A stretch of 64,000 nucleotides of DNA from Ophioceras dolichostomum (taxonomy: Eukaryota; Ascomycota; Sordariomycetes; Magnaporthales; Ophioceraceae): NCBI GenBank assembly GCA_003049485.1, contig PYST01000002.1:186001-250000 (forward strand), given 5' to 3'. This document shows positions 10,823 to 22,222 of the stretch, piece by piece; the first letter of the stretch is position 1; each line of letters starts with the position of its first letter. The position numbers and the translations under genes were made by a program. Below the pieces are notes generated by a model. It had not been told where the DNA came from. It saw only the letters and a program-made list of their open reading frames with translations, and ran no database searches.

Positions 10823-13615
10823 ATGGCGGGTTCGCAGTTGAAGAGGCTAAAAGCCTCATTGCGAGAACAGGGCCTTGTTGGACCCCAACAGTCCAAGAAG
10901 CAGAAAAAAAAGAATGCCCAAGATGTCGCCCTCGGCAAGGTCGAGAAGCGTCTTAAGAAGTCGGTCGCCCTCGAGGGGATCAGGGAGCAGTTTAATCCTT
11001 TCCAGTTTACCACGAACGCGAGAGGACCTAAATTCGATGTCACAACAAACAAGTCCGCCCATTCAAAGGCTGGCATCAAAGGGAGGCCTGGCGTTTCGAA
11101 ATCAGTTGGCGAGGAGAGGCGCCGTCAGACTTTGCTAGTTGAGATGCAGCGAAAAAACAAGGTCGGAGGCATTCTTGACAGGCGATTTGGAGAGGACGAC
11201 CCAACCATGGCCCCCGAAGAGAAGGCCCTTCAGCGATTTGCCATGGAGAAGCAGCGCAGCCACAAGAAGAGCTCCCTCTTCGACCTGGAAGAAAACGAGG
11301 CAGAGGTCGGACTTACGCACATGGGCAAGTCCCTGTCCTTCGAGAAGAGCAAGGGATTCCGAGACGATTTTGACCCTAACGACCTGCCATCTGAGAACGA
11401 ATCGGATCTCGACAACATCAACCCCATGCGGCTGAAGCGGATGCGAGGCCAAGGCTCGTCCGACGACGAGGAGGGCGAAGACGCGGATCAGATGCCGGAG
11501 AGGAAAAAGACGAAGCAGGAGGTATACAAGGAGATTATCGAAAAGTCGAAGGCGCACAAGTACGAACGACAGGCCGCTAAGGATGCCGACGAGGACCTCA
11601 GGGAGAAGATCGACCAGGACTTCTCGAATATGCGGTCGCTACTATTCTCGAAAGCACACCAGGCTCCTTCGGCGGATGAGAACTCTCGGCCCGCCGCAAA
11701 GCTTGTCGCAGGCGTTGACAAGGAAGAATTTGAAAAGGCATACGATGTTCGTGTCAGAAAAATGATTCAAGACAAGCGGGCGCAGCCATCCGAAAGGACG
11801 AAGACCGAAGAAGAGAAAGCCGCGGAAGAGTCTGCTCGACTAAAAGAGCTGGAGGAGAAGCGGCTGAGGCGTATGCGAGGCGAAGCGGATAGTGATGATA
11901 GCGATGAAGAAGCGGAGGCTGGTGGAGAGTCTGACGGAGGAGAGGCTACGGTTCAAGGAACTCTAGGCGCACTCAACGGTGACGAAGACGATGAGGACGA
12001 ATTTCAGCTTGGCGGGGGCGTGAAGAAGCGTCCCACGGCAACAGAGCTAGGATTCGATGATGAGGATGATTTCATCATCGATGATGATCTTGTTGCCAGT
12101 GGCTCTGACCTTGACCTAGACGACGAGGATGATGAAGACGAGGAGGGCGGGGACGACGACGAATCTGGTGCTAGTGTACAAGGCGATTCTGAATCGGAAG
12201 ACGAGTTCACGAAGGGCCTGCTCACCGAAAATGAGGCCAAGCAACCGGATTTCACAAATCCTCATGGAGCAGATCAGTCGAAGGGCGACGGCGACGGCAT
12301 CCCTTACACATTTCCATGCCCCCAAGCCCACACCGAGCTCCAGGCGGTCTTAAATGGTCTACCACCGGCAAAGCTCACGACTGTCATCCAACGGATCCGC
12401 GCCTTATACCACCCAAAACTGGACAGCCGCAACAAGGAACGCATGGGTAGTTTCTCCCGGGTCCTGGTTCAGCACATCTCTCACCTAGGCAACGCTTCCT
12501 CGGGCGAAATTCCATCTGCCTCCGTCGAGGGCCTCATTCGGCACATCCACTCGCTGGCGAAGACTTGGCCTTTAGAGATCGCGCGAGAATTCCGCTCTTG
12601 CCTTCAGGATATAGCAAGCGAACGGCCCCTGGCGCTAAACCGAGGAGACCTCCTCATCCTAACCGCCATCGGCTCGGTTTTCCCGACTTCCGACCACTTT
12701 CACCGTGTCGTGACCCCAGCAATGCTCACGATGGCGAGGTTCCTCGGCCAGAACATTCCCCGGACGCTCGCCGACTATTCGACCGGCACATATTTGTCAA
12801 TACTCAGCCTGCAGTATCAGACGCTGTCAAAACGCTATGTGCCAGAGTTGGTCAACTTCACCCTGAACACGCTTTGCGCACTGGCCCCGGTCGAATGCCA
12901 GGAGAAGCTCGGGTTCTTCCCGCTTCACAAACCGAGTGAAACCGCCCGCATTAGGATCAGCAATTGCCAGGAGGAGGCAATCAGGAAGCTCGATTGCTTT
13001 GACTGCGACCCAACCGACAGCCGAGCAGCCAGCGCGCCGGGATCGGTGAAAATTGCCATCCTGAATACCGCAGTCAAGGTCCTGGCGGCCGCCGCGGACT
13101 GCTGGTCAGGAAAGCCAGCGTTCTACGAGACGTTCGAGCCGGCTCCGAGAGTCCTCCGCCACCTGTGCTCCAAGCCCAACCGGCCGCACCTCCCCGCAGC
13201 GGCGACCAAGGAAGCCGAGCGGGTGGCGGCGCACCTCGAGGCCATGCTCCGGGCCGCGCGCCTGTCGCGGCGGCCCCTGGAGCTCCACCACCACCGGCCG
13301 GTGGCGATTAGGACGTACGTGCCGAAGTTCGAGGAGTCGTTCGCGCCCGGCAAGCACTACGACCCGGACCGAGAGCGGGCGGAGCTGGCCAAGCTGCGCA
13401 AGGAGCACAAGAAGGAGCGGAAGGGCGCCATGCGCGAGCTGCGCAAGGACGCCCACTTCGTGGCGCGCGAGAGGCTCAAGGCTAAGATCGCGCGGGACGA
13501 GGCGTACGAGAGGAAGTTCAGCCGGCTGGTCAAGGACATCCAGAACGAGGAGGGTCACGAGGCGAACCTGTATGACCGGGAGAAGCAGCTAAGGAAGCCG
13601 AGGAAGAAGAGGTGA
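10823..13615 (+). CDS. NOP14: Nucleolar complex protein Nop14
   Basis: This is a single uninterrupted frame of 930 aa, close to the usual length of Nop14. Nop14 is a component of the SSU processome/90S pre-ribosome and is needed for 18S rRNA maturation in the nucleolus. The N-terminus is strongly basic (SKKQKKKN) and carries family-typical blocks: NPFQFTTNARGPKFDV, GEERRRQTLLVEMQRKNKVG, and FGEDDPTMAPEEKALQRFAM. Long acidic D/E/S tracts fill about residues 205-460. The alpha-helical C-terminal half carries IPYTFPCP and EREL-type helices. It ends with the basic segment RELRKDAHFVARERLKAKIA and KQLRKPRKKR, consistent with nucleolar targeting and RNA contact. Confidence 0.95.
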   Translation: MAGSQLKRLKASLREQGLVGPQQSKKQKKKNAQDVALGKVEKRLKKSVALEGIREQFNPFQFTTNARGPKFDVTTNKSAHSKAGIKGRPGVSKSVGEERRRQTLLVEMQRKNKVGGILDRRFGEDDPTMAPEEKALQRFAMEKQRSHKKSSLFDLEENEAEVGLTHMGKSLSFEKSKGFRDDFDPNDLPSENESDLDNINPMRLKRMRGQGSSDDEEGEDADQMPERKKTKQEVYKEIIEKSKAHKYERQAAKDADEDLREKIDQDFSNMRSLLFSKAHQAPSADENSRPAAKLVAGVDKEEFEKAYDVRVRKMIQDKRAQPSERTKTEEEKAAEESARLKELEEKRLRRMRGEADSDDSDEEAEAGGESDGGEATVQGTLGALNGDEDDEDEFQLGGGVKKRPTATELGFDDEDDFIIDDDLVASGSDLDLDDEDDEDEEGGDDDESGASVQGDSESEDEFTKGLLTENEAKQPDFTNPHGADQSKGDGDGIPYTFPCPQAHTELQAVLNGLPPAKLTTVIQRIRALYHPKLDSRNKERMGSFSRVLVQHISHLGNASSGEIPSASVEGLIRHIHSLAKTWPLEIAREFRSCLQDIASERPLALNRGDLLILTAIGSVFPTSDHFHRVVTPAMLTMARFLGQNIPRTLADYSTGTYLSILSLQYQTLSKRYVPELVNFTLNTLCALAPVECQEKLGFFPLHKPSETARIRISNCQEEAIRKLDCFDCDPTDSRAASAPGSVKIAILNTAVKVLAAAADCWSGKPAFYETFEPAPRVLRHLCSKPNRPHLPAAATKEAERVAAHLEAMLRAARLSRRPLELHHHRPVAIRTYVPKFEESFAPGKHYDPDRERAELAKLRKEHKKERKGAMRELRKDAHFVARERLKAKIARDEAYERKFSRLVKDIQNEEGHEANLYDREKQLRKPRKKR

Positions 13616-13917
13616 GGGATGGATGGAGATGTATTCACTTTTTGGCTCCGTGGCCGATGGCTATGCGGTTGGTTTCTGGTTGGATGTCTACCTACCTACC
13701 TATCTACCTAGCCACATACCTACCTAGGTACCTAGGTATCTCGAGGTCTCCCTAGGTTTATGTGTACACAACTAGGTATCGCCCAGAATGCAGGTTTGGT
13801 TGTCCTGTTTCTCGGACTAACATAACGCGGCAGTCTGCTGTAATTGATCTACCGCTTGCTTTTCTCAGATGCCTCTGAATCTCGCCGTGACCAGCTAGCG
13901 CCCTTTGTACCAGGTAG
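13616..13917. repeat. Spacer with CTAC/CTAGG repeat cluster
   Basis: This convergent 3' spacer contains a run of CTAC and CTAGG units at 13688-13776. Two overlapping exact copies of the palindrome TACCTAGGTA lie at 13721-13730 and 13729-13738. The same motif recurs in other spacers of this window. Confidence 0.75.
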
Positions 13918-15075
13918 TCATTGATCACCCTCCACGACTGTCAGAGCAGGAGGTCTGTCGTCACAGCCTCCCGGAAGGGGCAAGCCCGGTCGCCTCCACC
14001 GGTAATGCATCACCTTGGTGACGACGCCGAACTCCAGACGCTCCTCCTCACTGACCTCCTCAAACCCGGCGGCTTCGTACAACCTCCGCGCGGCGACGAG
14101 CGGCCGCATCGTCCACAACTGCACCTCCGCAAAGCCGGCCTGCCGCACGAACCCCAACGCCGCGTCCAGGAGCTTCCTCCCGGCGCCGGAGCCCCGCGCG
14201 CCGTCGTCGACGATGAACGCCCGCAGGTGCGCCACCACCCCCGGGCTGCCGAGGTCCTCGCCGTCGATGAAGATCGTGCCCACTATGCGCCGGTCGGTGG
14301 TGGTAGTGCTCGAGTTCGACGTAGTTGTCGTGGTGGTCGTCGTCTGCACGGCCGCCCACGCCTCGTTGGCGGGCCGGTCGATGCGGCCCAGCAGGTCGGC
14401 GAGCCCCGCGCCGAGGGTGGTCTCGAAGGTGCGGCCCCAGCCGTAGTGGCGGGAGTAGTACGCCATGTGCATCTCCAGCGCGCGGGCGAGGAGGCCCGGC
14501 TGGTAGCCAGCGACGATGTCGACGACGGGAAGAGCTTGGACGGATAGCGCCGCCGCGGCCCGCGCCGTGACGTCTTGCTGCTGCTGCTGCCGCAGGGCTT
14601 GCAGGGCCGCGGCGTAGATCTGCAGCCCGCCGACGATGGTGGTGACGGCTGCGGGGGCGCAGGCCTCCAGCGCGGCTTGGACCTGGTTGGCCGCGGCGAG
14701 GTTGATTGCGCGGAGGGTACGCCGGCCGCGGGCGGTCAGGGCGAAGAAGGCCTCCTCCTCGGTCCCTTCTTCTTCTTCACCTTCGTCCCTCTTTTGTACC
14801 GTCTCGATCTCGCCTGCAGTTGTGAGGTCCTCAAGAGCGCGGGCGAGCTCGGCCTCTCCGACGGCCAGCGCCTCGCGGAGCGCCGGGCCGGTGCGGACGT
14901 TGTTCTCGCCGATCTCGTAGAGGCAGTGCGCGGCGGCCGGTGAGAGCTCCGTCCCCGCTAGGGTCGGCCGGAGGAAGCCCCACTCGCGCACCAGCCGCCG
15001 GCTGGCTTCCCGGATAGGCGGCACCAAAGAGGCCGTTGCGAGGGCCGGGGCGGTGGCTGTGGCAGCCGTTGACAT
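13918..15075 (-). CDS. MarR-type winged-helix / GNAT acetyltransferase fusion
   Basis: This is a single exon of 385 aa. Residues about 20-165 read like a MarR winged helix: IREASRRLVREWGFL, the dimer-helix and HTH region SPAAAHCLYEIG..RTGPALREALAV, then a wing and LTARGRRTLRAIN. Residues about 195-365 form a GNAT fold with RPANEAWAAVQ, GTIFIDGEDL, the acetyl-CoA loop RGSGAG within DDGARGSGAGRKLL, and the C-terminal strand-helix ARRLYEAAGFEEVSEEE. A poly-Thr/Ser insert interrupts the start of the GNAT half. MarR-GNAT fusions are common in bacteria and rare in eukaryotes. The intronless frame therefore suggests descent from a bacterial donor, perhaps long ago, since base composition matches its surroundings. 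The substrate is unknown. CAG repeats encode a short poly-Gln. Confidence 0.88.
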   Translation of the reverse strand: MSTAATATAPALATASLVPPIREASRRLVREWGFLRPTLAGTELSPAAAHCLYEIGENNVRTGPALREALAVGEAELARALEDLTTAGEIETVQKRDEGEEEEGTEEEAFFALTARGRRTLRAINLAAANQVQAALEACAPAAVTTIVGGLQIYAAALQALRQQQQQDVTARAAAALSVQALPVVDIVAGYQPGLLARALEMHMAYYSRHYGWGRTFETTLGAGLADLLGRIDRPANEAWAAVQTTTTTTTTSNSSTTTTDRRIVGTIFIDGEDLGSPGVVAHLRAFIVDDGARGSGAGRKLLDAALGFVRQAGFAEVQLWTMRPLVAARRLYEAAGFEEVSEEERLEFGVVTKVMHYRWRRPGLPLPGGCDDRPPALTVVEGDQ

Positions 15076-16890
15076 GTTTCAAGTTTATGTCCGTGGGTGG
15101 GAGGTACGTACTAGGTACCTATGTAGTGATCACTCCAGGGGGGACTACAACTTCGAACTGACTCCCGTCGTCTGAAGTTTGTTTCCTATTCCGGTTGGGC
15201 GTGCGTGCCAGCTTCGTCGTATCGCGATTAGGTTTCCTTTCCTGGTTTAGAGCTATTCTAGGCTAGAGGTCCCCGTGCGGAGGCAAGAGTTCAGGTTTCC
15301 GGGCTATCCTTACTCACCGGGACGGAGTTGAATACCTACCAGCGCGGAAACATTTCTCGGGATCGGTTTTGCCTGGAGTTTGCTGCTTTGGTGTGGGTAG
15401 CTTGTCAATCCCGCCTTTTCACTATCGTTCCTCCCGAATTCGGCGCGGGCCAAACTAGACGGTCCCCACTATCCGAGAGGATTGTCCAGGTCGAGGCACT
15501 TTTCCCCCATAGTAGCAGCAAACCCATTCCGGGCTGACTTGTTGCTGTTGTTCGTCATGCATGGTAGGTACTGTAAAACGGGAGCGACACGGAATGGACC
15601 TGAACTCTAGCGCGATGTTATCCGTAATTTCCATCAACGAACGTCTTCGTTTGTTGGCCCTGCTGGTAAAATCCAAGGAGGTCGTTTAGGAATAACTTAT
15701 ACCAATAACCCGACGGAGTGAGTCTTACCAGCTCCGTCGGGGCCGGGCGGAGTTCTTGCCGGCGAATTTGCCCCAACACAGGAGCCCGGAATCTTGACCA
15801 GAATCTGAAAGTCGACTATCTATCTCTCCATACATTTACCACGTGGACGTTTGGTCTAGAATCTTCGCATCGCCGTTTTCCCGGCAACGACCCTTCGATT
15901 TGTAGAACACTTCGAGGTTCCAAACGCATCGCACTCCCAGTAGTACATAAGACGGGATACGATTACGAGCGAGTCAGAGGAAGACCTAGCTCTTAATGGG
16001 AGGTCAAGATAAGGTTAGATCTGTGATCTCTTTACAACCTAGAAGGACACGCTGCATGGAATCAGCTTAGGCCCGACAGTTGGGAACGGACGGAGCAACT
16101 TTGGGATTCCGCAGCCAGAATGTTTTAGGCTCGGAACAGCCATGGATAGGCCACGGATGGCTTCGTCAACGACCGTAACGCTTACCCCATTCAAATAGCT
16201 CACCTGAGCTAGTTGTGTCCAACTCCTGTGTGCCTGCCCTAGTCGACCATTAGCCAAACAAGGATTGTCATGCTTGCAACTTATTGCCTCTCTTGGTCTG
16301 ACGAGCAGGTCCAGAGACGAGACTCAATAGAGGCGCGCTCGCACGGAGTCCGGGATTGGAGTGCGGGGGAATTCCTCGGCACCGCTGGCCGACGAGCTGC
16401 CTAGAGCGCTTCAGCTGCCACGCGGCAACTTTTCATCTTGTTTCGTTCGGTCGACTCGGCGCAAAAAGGCACCGATCTCCGTAGCATCCCATATTCGAGG
16501 TGGCAAAGAGACAGGGAAGCAAGGGGTAACCTCCCACCAGGAAGGCAAAGATGTTATTTAAACCAATTGACCCCTCCCGAGGCTCAAGAGAGCGAGAGGA
16601 AGACGAAGAGGTCATGAAGAGGCCAGGGGCAAGTCTTGCCGCATACACACGGCTTACTACACCCTGTTGTACGGAGTAGCAACATCTTGAAACAGGGAAC
16701 ATATTCTCCGTGCCGTCGCGCCAAACCTGCCTCGGAAAGCTGAATCCACGCGCAAGACATCCCCAAAACCACTCACTCGACCACCACCTACGACAGGGGC
16801 CCTGAGGCAAACGGACGTGGGGAACTTCCGTCCGTCTCTCCCCCATCATCGCGCACCCAAGCTTGCCGTCCACTCGACTTCACAATAGTT

Positions 16891-16928
<38 letters not shown>

Positions 16929-17190
16929 CATCACGAAAATAACCAACAATCAGGAGCCTATCTCGCTTGGATGTCGATGCTGGAGACCTGCCTCTTGTAG
17001 GGCCGCCTTGAAGCACCTGGCTCCCGACATTTCTCCTAGCCTAGGAGAGCAGCTTGGTTTGCGCCTCTGTCGCTTGAGTTGGGCTGGGTGTAATTGCTTC
17101 TTACAACTGCAACTCACGAACTAGAGTTGCGCCAGGGCTTTCTTTTTTACATACATCCCTCTCACCTAAATACATACTTCTCCCGTCCGA
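15076..17190. other. Intergenic, upstream of MarR-GNAT and P450 genes
   Basis: This 2.1 kb divergent spacer has no frame that I can support as a gene. It contains the sequence TAGGTACCTA at 15112-15121 near the MarR-GNAT start and a GA microsatellite near 16,900. It should hold the promoters of both neighbours. Confidence 0.5.
16895..16925. repeat. (AG)n microsatellite
   Basis: About 15 uninterrupted AG dinucleotides are present, 266 bp before the P450 start codon. Length polymorphism is likely. Any promoter role is speculative. Confidence 0.9.
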
Positions 17191-19223
17191 ATGGAGCGAC
17201 ACCACTTCACCGGCATCAGTGGGGCCTCCCTGGCCGCCGCGTACGTTTTCACGTCGTCGCGAAGCGGGGGATGGTCGACTCTGGTCTTTCTGGGGAGCTT
17301 CATCGCCAGCTGGATGGTCCTGTTCGCGGGCTTTGCGTTATGGGCCATCCAGCTGTACCCGAAACTTTTCTCGCCGCTGCGGCATCTCCCTGAGCCATCA
17401 GGAAACTCGTTCTGGAATGGGCAGTTTGCAAGGATTCAGAAGGAGCCAAGCGGAGTGCCCATGGTCGACTGGTAAGCGCCCCGTCCCCGACTCTGACTCT
17501 ATCGCAAGACCTTTGCTTTATCCTCCTTGTCGACCTACCACTGGGTTCGTGTGGTGTCTCTGCGTATCTGACCTCATGTGATGTCGCTGCGGACGACTTT
17601 CACAGGATCAACTCGGTCCCCAACGATGGCCTCATCCGGTACAAGGGGCTCTTGAACCACGAACGACTGCTCCTGACCACGCCCAAGGCGCTGGCCGAGG
17701 TTCTCACCACCAGGAGCTATGACTTCCAGAAGCCAGCGCAGTTCCAGACCTCCATCGGCCGAATACTGGGCGTGGGCATCCTGTTAGCCGAGGGCGAGGA
17801 GCACAGGGTGCAACGGCGGAACCTGATGCCGGCCTTCGCCTTCCGGCACATCAAGGACCTCTACCCCGTGTTCTGGGAAAAGTCTGCCGAGGCGGTCCAA
17901 GCCATGACAGACCAGGTCCTCCTCGATGCCGCCATCCAGAGCCGGCTGCCCCCCGACAACGTCGACAAGGCGCAGCCGCAGTCCAGTGGCGCGGACGGGG
18001 ACGCGACGCCCAAGACGGCCGTGATGGAGGTCGGTGGCTGGGCGTCGCGGGCCACGCTGGACATCATCGGCGTGGCAGGGCTCGGGCGAGACTTCGGCGC
18101 CATCAACAACCCAAACTCGGAGCTCATCCAGACGTACACGCGGCTCTTCAAGCCGTCGCGCCAGGCCCAACTCCTAGGCCTGCTGGGGACGTTCCTCCCC
18201 GGCTGGGTGATCACCCGGATACCTGTCCGGCGCAACGACGACATCCACGCCGCCGCGGCCGTCATCCGCGCCACATGCCGCGACCTGATCCGGAGCAAGA
18301 AGGAGAAGCTGCTGGCCAGGAATCGACGCCAGCAGGAGGGCCTCGGCAGCCAAGACGAGAAAACGAGAGACGACCACAACGACGACGACAACGACCGCAC
18401 CACGGCGGCAACCGGCGATGTCGACATCCTGTCCGTTGCGCTCGAGAGCGGCGGCTTCAGCGACGAGAACCTCGTCGACCAGCTGATGACCTTCCTCGCG
18501 GCCGGGCACGAGACCACCGCGTCAGCCATGACCTGGGCCATCTACATGCTCTGCCGCTTCCCGGACGTGCAGGCACGACTGCGCGCCGAGGTGCGCTCGC
18601 GCCTCCCGTCGCCGGGTGCCGCCTCCGCCTCCGCCTCCGCCTCCACCTCCACCTCCACCTCCACCGGCGCGGCATCGCCGTCGGCATCGGCATCGGCATC
18701 AGCAGCCGTGTCCAGCCTGGACATCGACCGCATGCCGTACCTCAACGCCGTCTGCAGCGAGGTGCTGCGCTACTTCGGCCCCGTGCCCATGACCCTGCGC
18801 GAGGCCGCCAAGGACACCACCATCCTGGGCCACTTCGTGCCGCGCGGCACGCGCATCATCATCGCGCCCTGGGCCGTCAACAAGTCGACCGCGCTCTGGG
18901 GCCCCGACGCGGGCCGCTTCGACCCGGACAGGTGGCTGGCGGACCCCGACGCCGACGCCGCGGGCCGCAAGGCGGCCGCGAGCGGAGGCGCCGCGAGCAA
19001 CTACGCGTTCCTGACCTTCCTGCACGGGCCCCGCAGCTGCATCGGCATGGCGTTCGCGAGGGCCGAGTTCGCCTGCCTGCTGGCCGCGTGGGTGGGGCGC
19101 TTCGAGTTCGAGCTGAAGAATAAGGAGGAGATGGACGAGTCTAAGGTCGACATCAAGGGTGGCGTCACTGCACGTCCTGCGAGGGGCATGTACGTCCATG
19201 CTAAGGTGGTGGATGGTTGGTGA
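17191..19223 (+). CDS. Cytochrome P450 monooxygenase, membrane-anchored
   Basis: Exons 17191-17471 and 17606-19223 flank a 134-bp intron (donor GTAAGC, acceptor TTCACAG) and give 632 aa. Two N-terminal hydrophobic stretches (about 10-30 and 33-58) should anchor it in the ER. Landmarks are in the normal order: C-helix WEKS region, I-helix AAGHETTASAMTW (about 392-404), ExxR as EVLR (about 479), the PERF-equivalent FDPDRW, and the heme loop FLHGPRSCIG (about 565-574) with the Cys ligand. A Ser/Ala/Thr low-complexity insert encoded by GCCTCC/ACCTCC repeats lies between the J and K helices and makes the protein longer than the usual 500-550 aa. Substrate and CYP family cannot be told. No biosynthetic backbone gene is nearby, so a cluster role is not indicated. 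Confidence 0.93.
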
Positions 19224-22222
19224 TGATCATGGTGGTGGAACATATGGAAGATACCCTGCATACACACATTCCTACCTACCTACATTACCTACCGAGGTGC
19301 AGGTACATACCGGCCAGCTCGCGCGAGCCAACGTGGTGCGATGAGGCATAAAAGGATGCGGTCCTCGAACAAGGAGGGTAAGCAGACAGATGCACACACA
19401 CTCACTCACACATAACAAAGTGAAGACTTGCTTTTTTTTCCCTTTTTGTTCTTCTCTCATCTGTAGCCTCGGACATATAATATTGACATGAGTCCGATTA
19501 ATACGATCTTGCGAATTGTTTTAATTTTCTTCCCATCTTTCTATTTTCCTGGATTCTTTCCTCCCACTCGCTCATTGCACTGTGTCTTTCTCTCGTTGGA
19601 TGAGGCAGGGCAGCAAAAGGCAAGGGTGACGTCGATATTTGGGCATATAACAAACCAACCAACCAACTTGAATGGCTCAGCTCACTGGGAGGGAAACCTC
19701 CGAAGGCGGCGGGCGGCAAGAGGAGGGCAGTGTAAGCCGTGTCGTGGTGTCGTGTCGCCCTTGCTCTCCACCCCGAGCCGCGTGCTACACACGCGCAGGC
19801 TGCGGCACAGGACAGGGAGGCAGGCAGGTAAAAGAGCGTGTGTGTGTGTGAGATGTGGAAGGCTGCTCCTCACGTGTCGCGACTCACGGTAAGGGAAGAA
19901 GGAGCAGCTGCCCTGCCTTGCATGGCTCGACGCATAAGAATAATATAAAAACAGGTTGGATGTCGTAAGCAACAGCCGTGACGGACGAGCCAGTCAGTCC
20001 GATGCTGTAAAAGTCTCCGTCATTGGGAGAGCGGTACTACCACCCACCACCGTGTGAGAAGGGGAAAAAAAAAAAATCCAAAGCCCTGCTGAAATCTGTT
20101 CAGCTAGTATCTTATAGGGCTTTATTTCTGCTCGCATTCTTCGTACAACGCGTCGCTTTTCTCTACTTTCCCTCATAAGACACGATGTTATGGTGAGTGT
20201 GAGAGTGAGATCCTCGGCATTCTAGTCCTGGACTGGCGAAGATACTGCCAAAAGGGGCAAGAAGTCCCTGGCACAATGAGCAGAAGATGTAGAGAAAGGA
20301 ACAGCGCAATGAGAAGAAGGAGAAAAAAAATAGAGACAGAAATCCTACCGAGAATCTGCCCGAGACCTTTTGGCCTCAATGCGAAAGCGGCACAAATCAA
20401 TCAGTTCATCGTCGCTCCCTCTCCCACACTCTCAAGTCGATGGGTGTCTAGCTCCCTCCTCTACGGAATATCATGTACGAGAAATAAGCAGTCAGTGCGT
20501 CCGATCACGGGGTGTCCCATGGAGGCCATTGAGCCTGTGTCTTCGACAACGGGAGGACGATTAATCGATAAAAGGGACTGTAGGGAAGGGAAAGGGAAAG
20601 GGAAAGGGAAAGTGAAAGGGATGAGGGATGAGGGTACCAACTCGGACCGCTTGAGCCCGTGTGCCGTATGCCGTGGTGCCGTAGCGCCATCTCCCCCCGC
20701 CACGGTCCCGTGCCGTCGTGGCGGACAGCGCAACAACGCAACGACAAGTACGGGGAGGAACAGGGAGGTGCCTGGCAGGTATTCCGTGTTGAAAGGAAAG
20801 GGGGCCCTGTGTTGAGAGACCCTCTGTTGAGCGGGAGTCCGTGCTCACTAGATTGGCCCTCTTCCTCTAGTATTGCTCCATGTAAGAATATTGTAGGGTA
20901 GGTAGGTAACGGAAGTAGTACAGATGTGCGGCATACATGCGGAGGGATGAAACTTGAAACATCGCGAAGGCCGAAGTGAGGGAGGAGAAGAGGGCGACTA
21001 TTGGGCGCAAGCGATCTGTGCGCCACAGCGAGACGGCCGCCGGGAGATCAACGGTAGAATACTCGTCCGCCCACCTTCACCTTCCTGTCCTGGCCGAGGG
21101 TTGTCGCATCCCGCTTTATGCGCTCCGGCCATCTCTTCTCCCTTCCTCCTTCTCTCCCTCCCTCTCATACGGAAGCGATCCGAGACAGCATAATGTACGG
21201 GTACGGAAGGGAGTTTTTAGCTGGGTTGAAGAGCCGAGACAGCAGCAAGATGAGTTCTTGTGAGGTACCAAGGTTGTGAGAAAGCAAGGTGAGGTGAACA
21301 CAACACCTGCCCGGAGTCCAAGTACCGAAACAGGATTATGCGTGTCATCGAGATCATCGAGACGGGAGAAAGCAACGGACAAGAAAAAAGACAGGCGCCT
21401 TTGAATAACAAATGGTACCTAGGTACGTACCGCCGAGAGATGGCGGCTGCTAGTACGGGATGAGACCGACTTGGCATATTCACTCACGACAGCACATGAG
21501 TCTGAGAGAAGAAACTCTCTCGTCAAGAAGGGAAAGTAAGGCCTCTTAGCTTTTGGACTTTATGAATAGGGGAAGTTTTTTATCGGATCAGATCGGATCA
21601 TCCTTCATACCTGCGGACAGAGTACGGAAGTACGGACGGAACTGATGAAAAAAGATGCGATTGATAATCTCTATAGCAACTCTCTTTCCCAGGGTGCGAT
21701 ACATGCGCAGCTGACTTTGGGAGAAGATATATGTTTGTGAAATAAAACAAAAACAAAAAGGCAAAGAAAACAGGAAATGACGGCGCAATGATTCTTGCAG
21801 TCAAGATCGATTTCGCGCACGACTTGAGAACCCCTCTGAAAACGCCATCCCAGCCGGTCCAGAGCCGCGCACATATGTAAAAGATTGCGACGTGCGAGGC
21901 TTGTTTGTTTAAGAACAGGAAAAAAGAAAAGAAAAAACAAACGAGGGGGGGGAAATGAGCGAAATATGCAGTACGTATGAAAGTACATGGAACTTGGTGG
22001 TAGAAGAGAGAAACGAAACGCCGAGACCATGGTGGCCACGATGACCATGGCGATGATGCGGTACCGAATGCAAAGTGAGAGAGAGAGCATCAAAGGAAGA
22101 AGTGGTGGAAGGTAGGCAGGCGGGTTGGGTATATATATAATGGCAATGAAGAACGAGCAGAAGGAGAAGAAACACAAGGAGGACTATGACCAAAGGCGGA
22201 TCGGACAGATTCAGACTAAAAA
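19224..22222. other. 3 kb convergent spacer, no gene recognised
   Basis: P450 and the Myb-like gene converge here, so 3 kb is long for two 3' UTRs. It contains CTAC repeats after the P450 stop (19270-19310), a GGGAAA repeat (20583-20620), one exact TACCTAGGTA (21416-21425) and several A-rich tracts. Open frames are short or pyrimidine-biased and have no motif. A non-coding transcript is possible but not shown. Confidence 0.5.
20583..20620. repeat. GGGAAA short tandem repeat
   Basis: About six GGGAAA-type units are present with one T interruption near the end. It is purine-only on the plus strand, so it could form triplex structures. No gene is linked to it. Confidence 0.85.

Noticed and set aside
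18275..19123. 282-codon plus-strand ORF within the P450
   Set aside because: It is an Arg/His-rich out-of-frame shadow of the P450 coding sequence.
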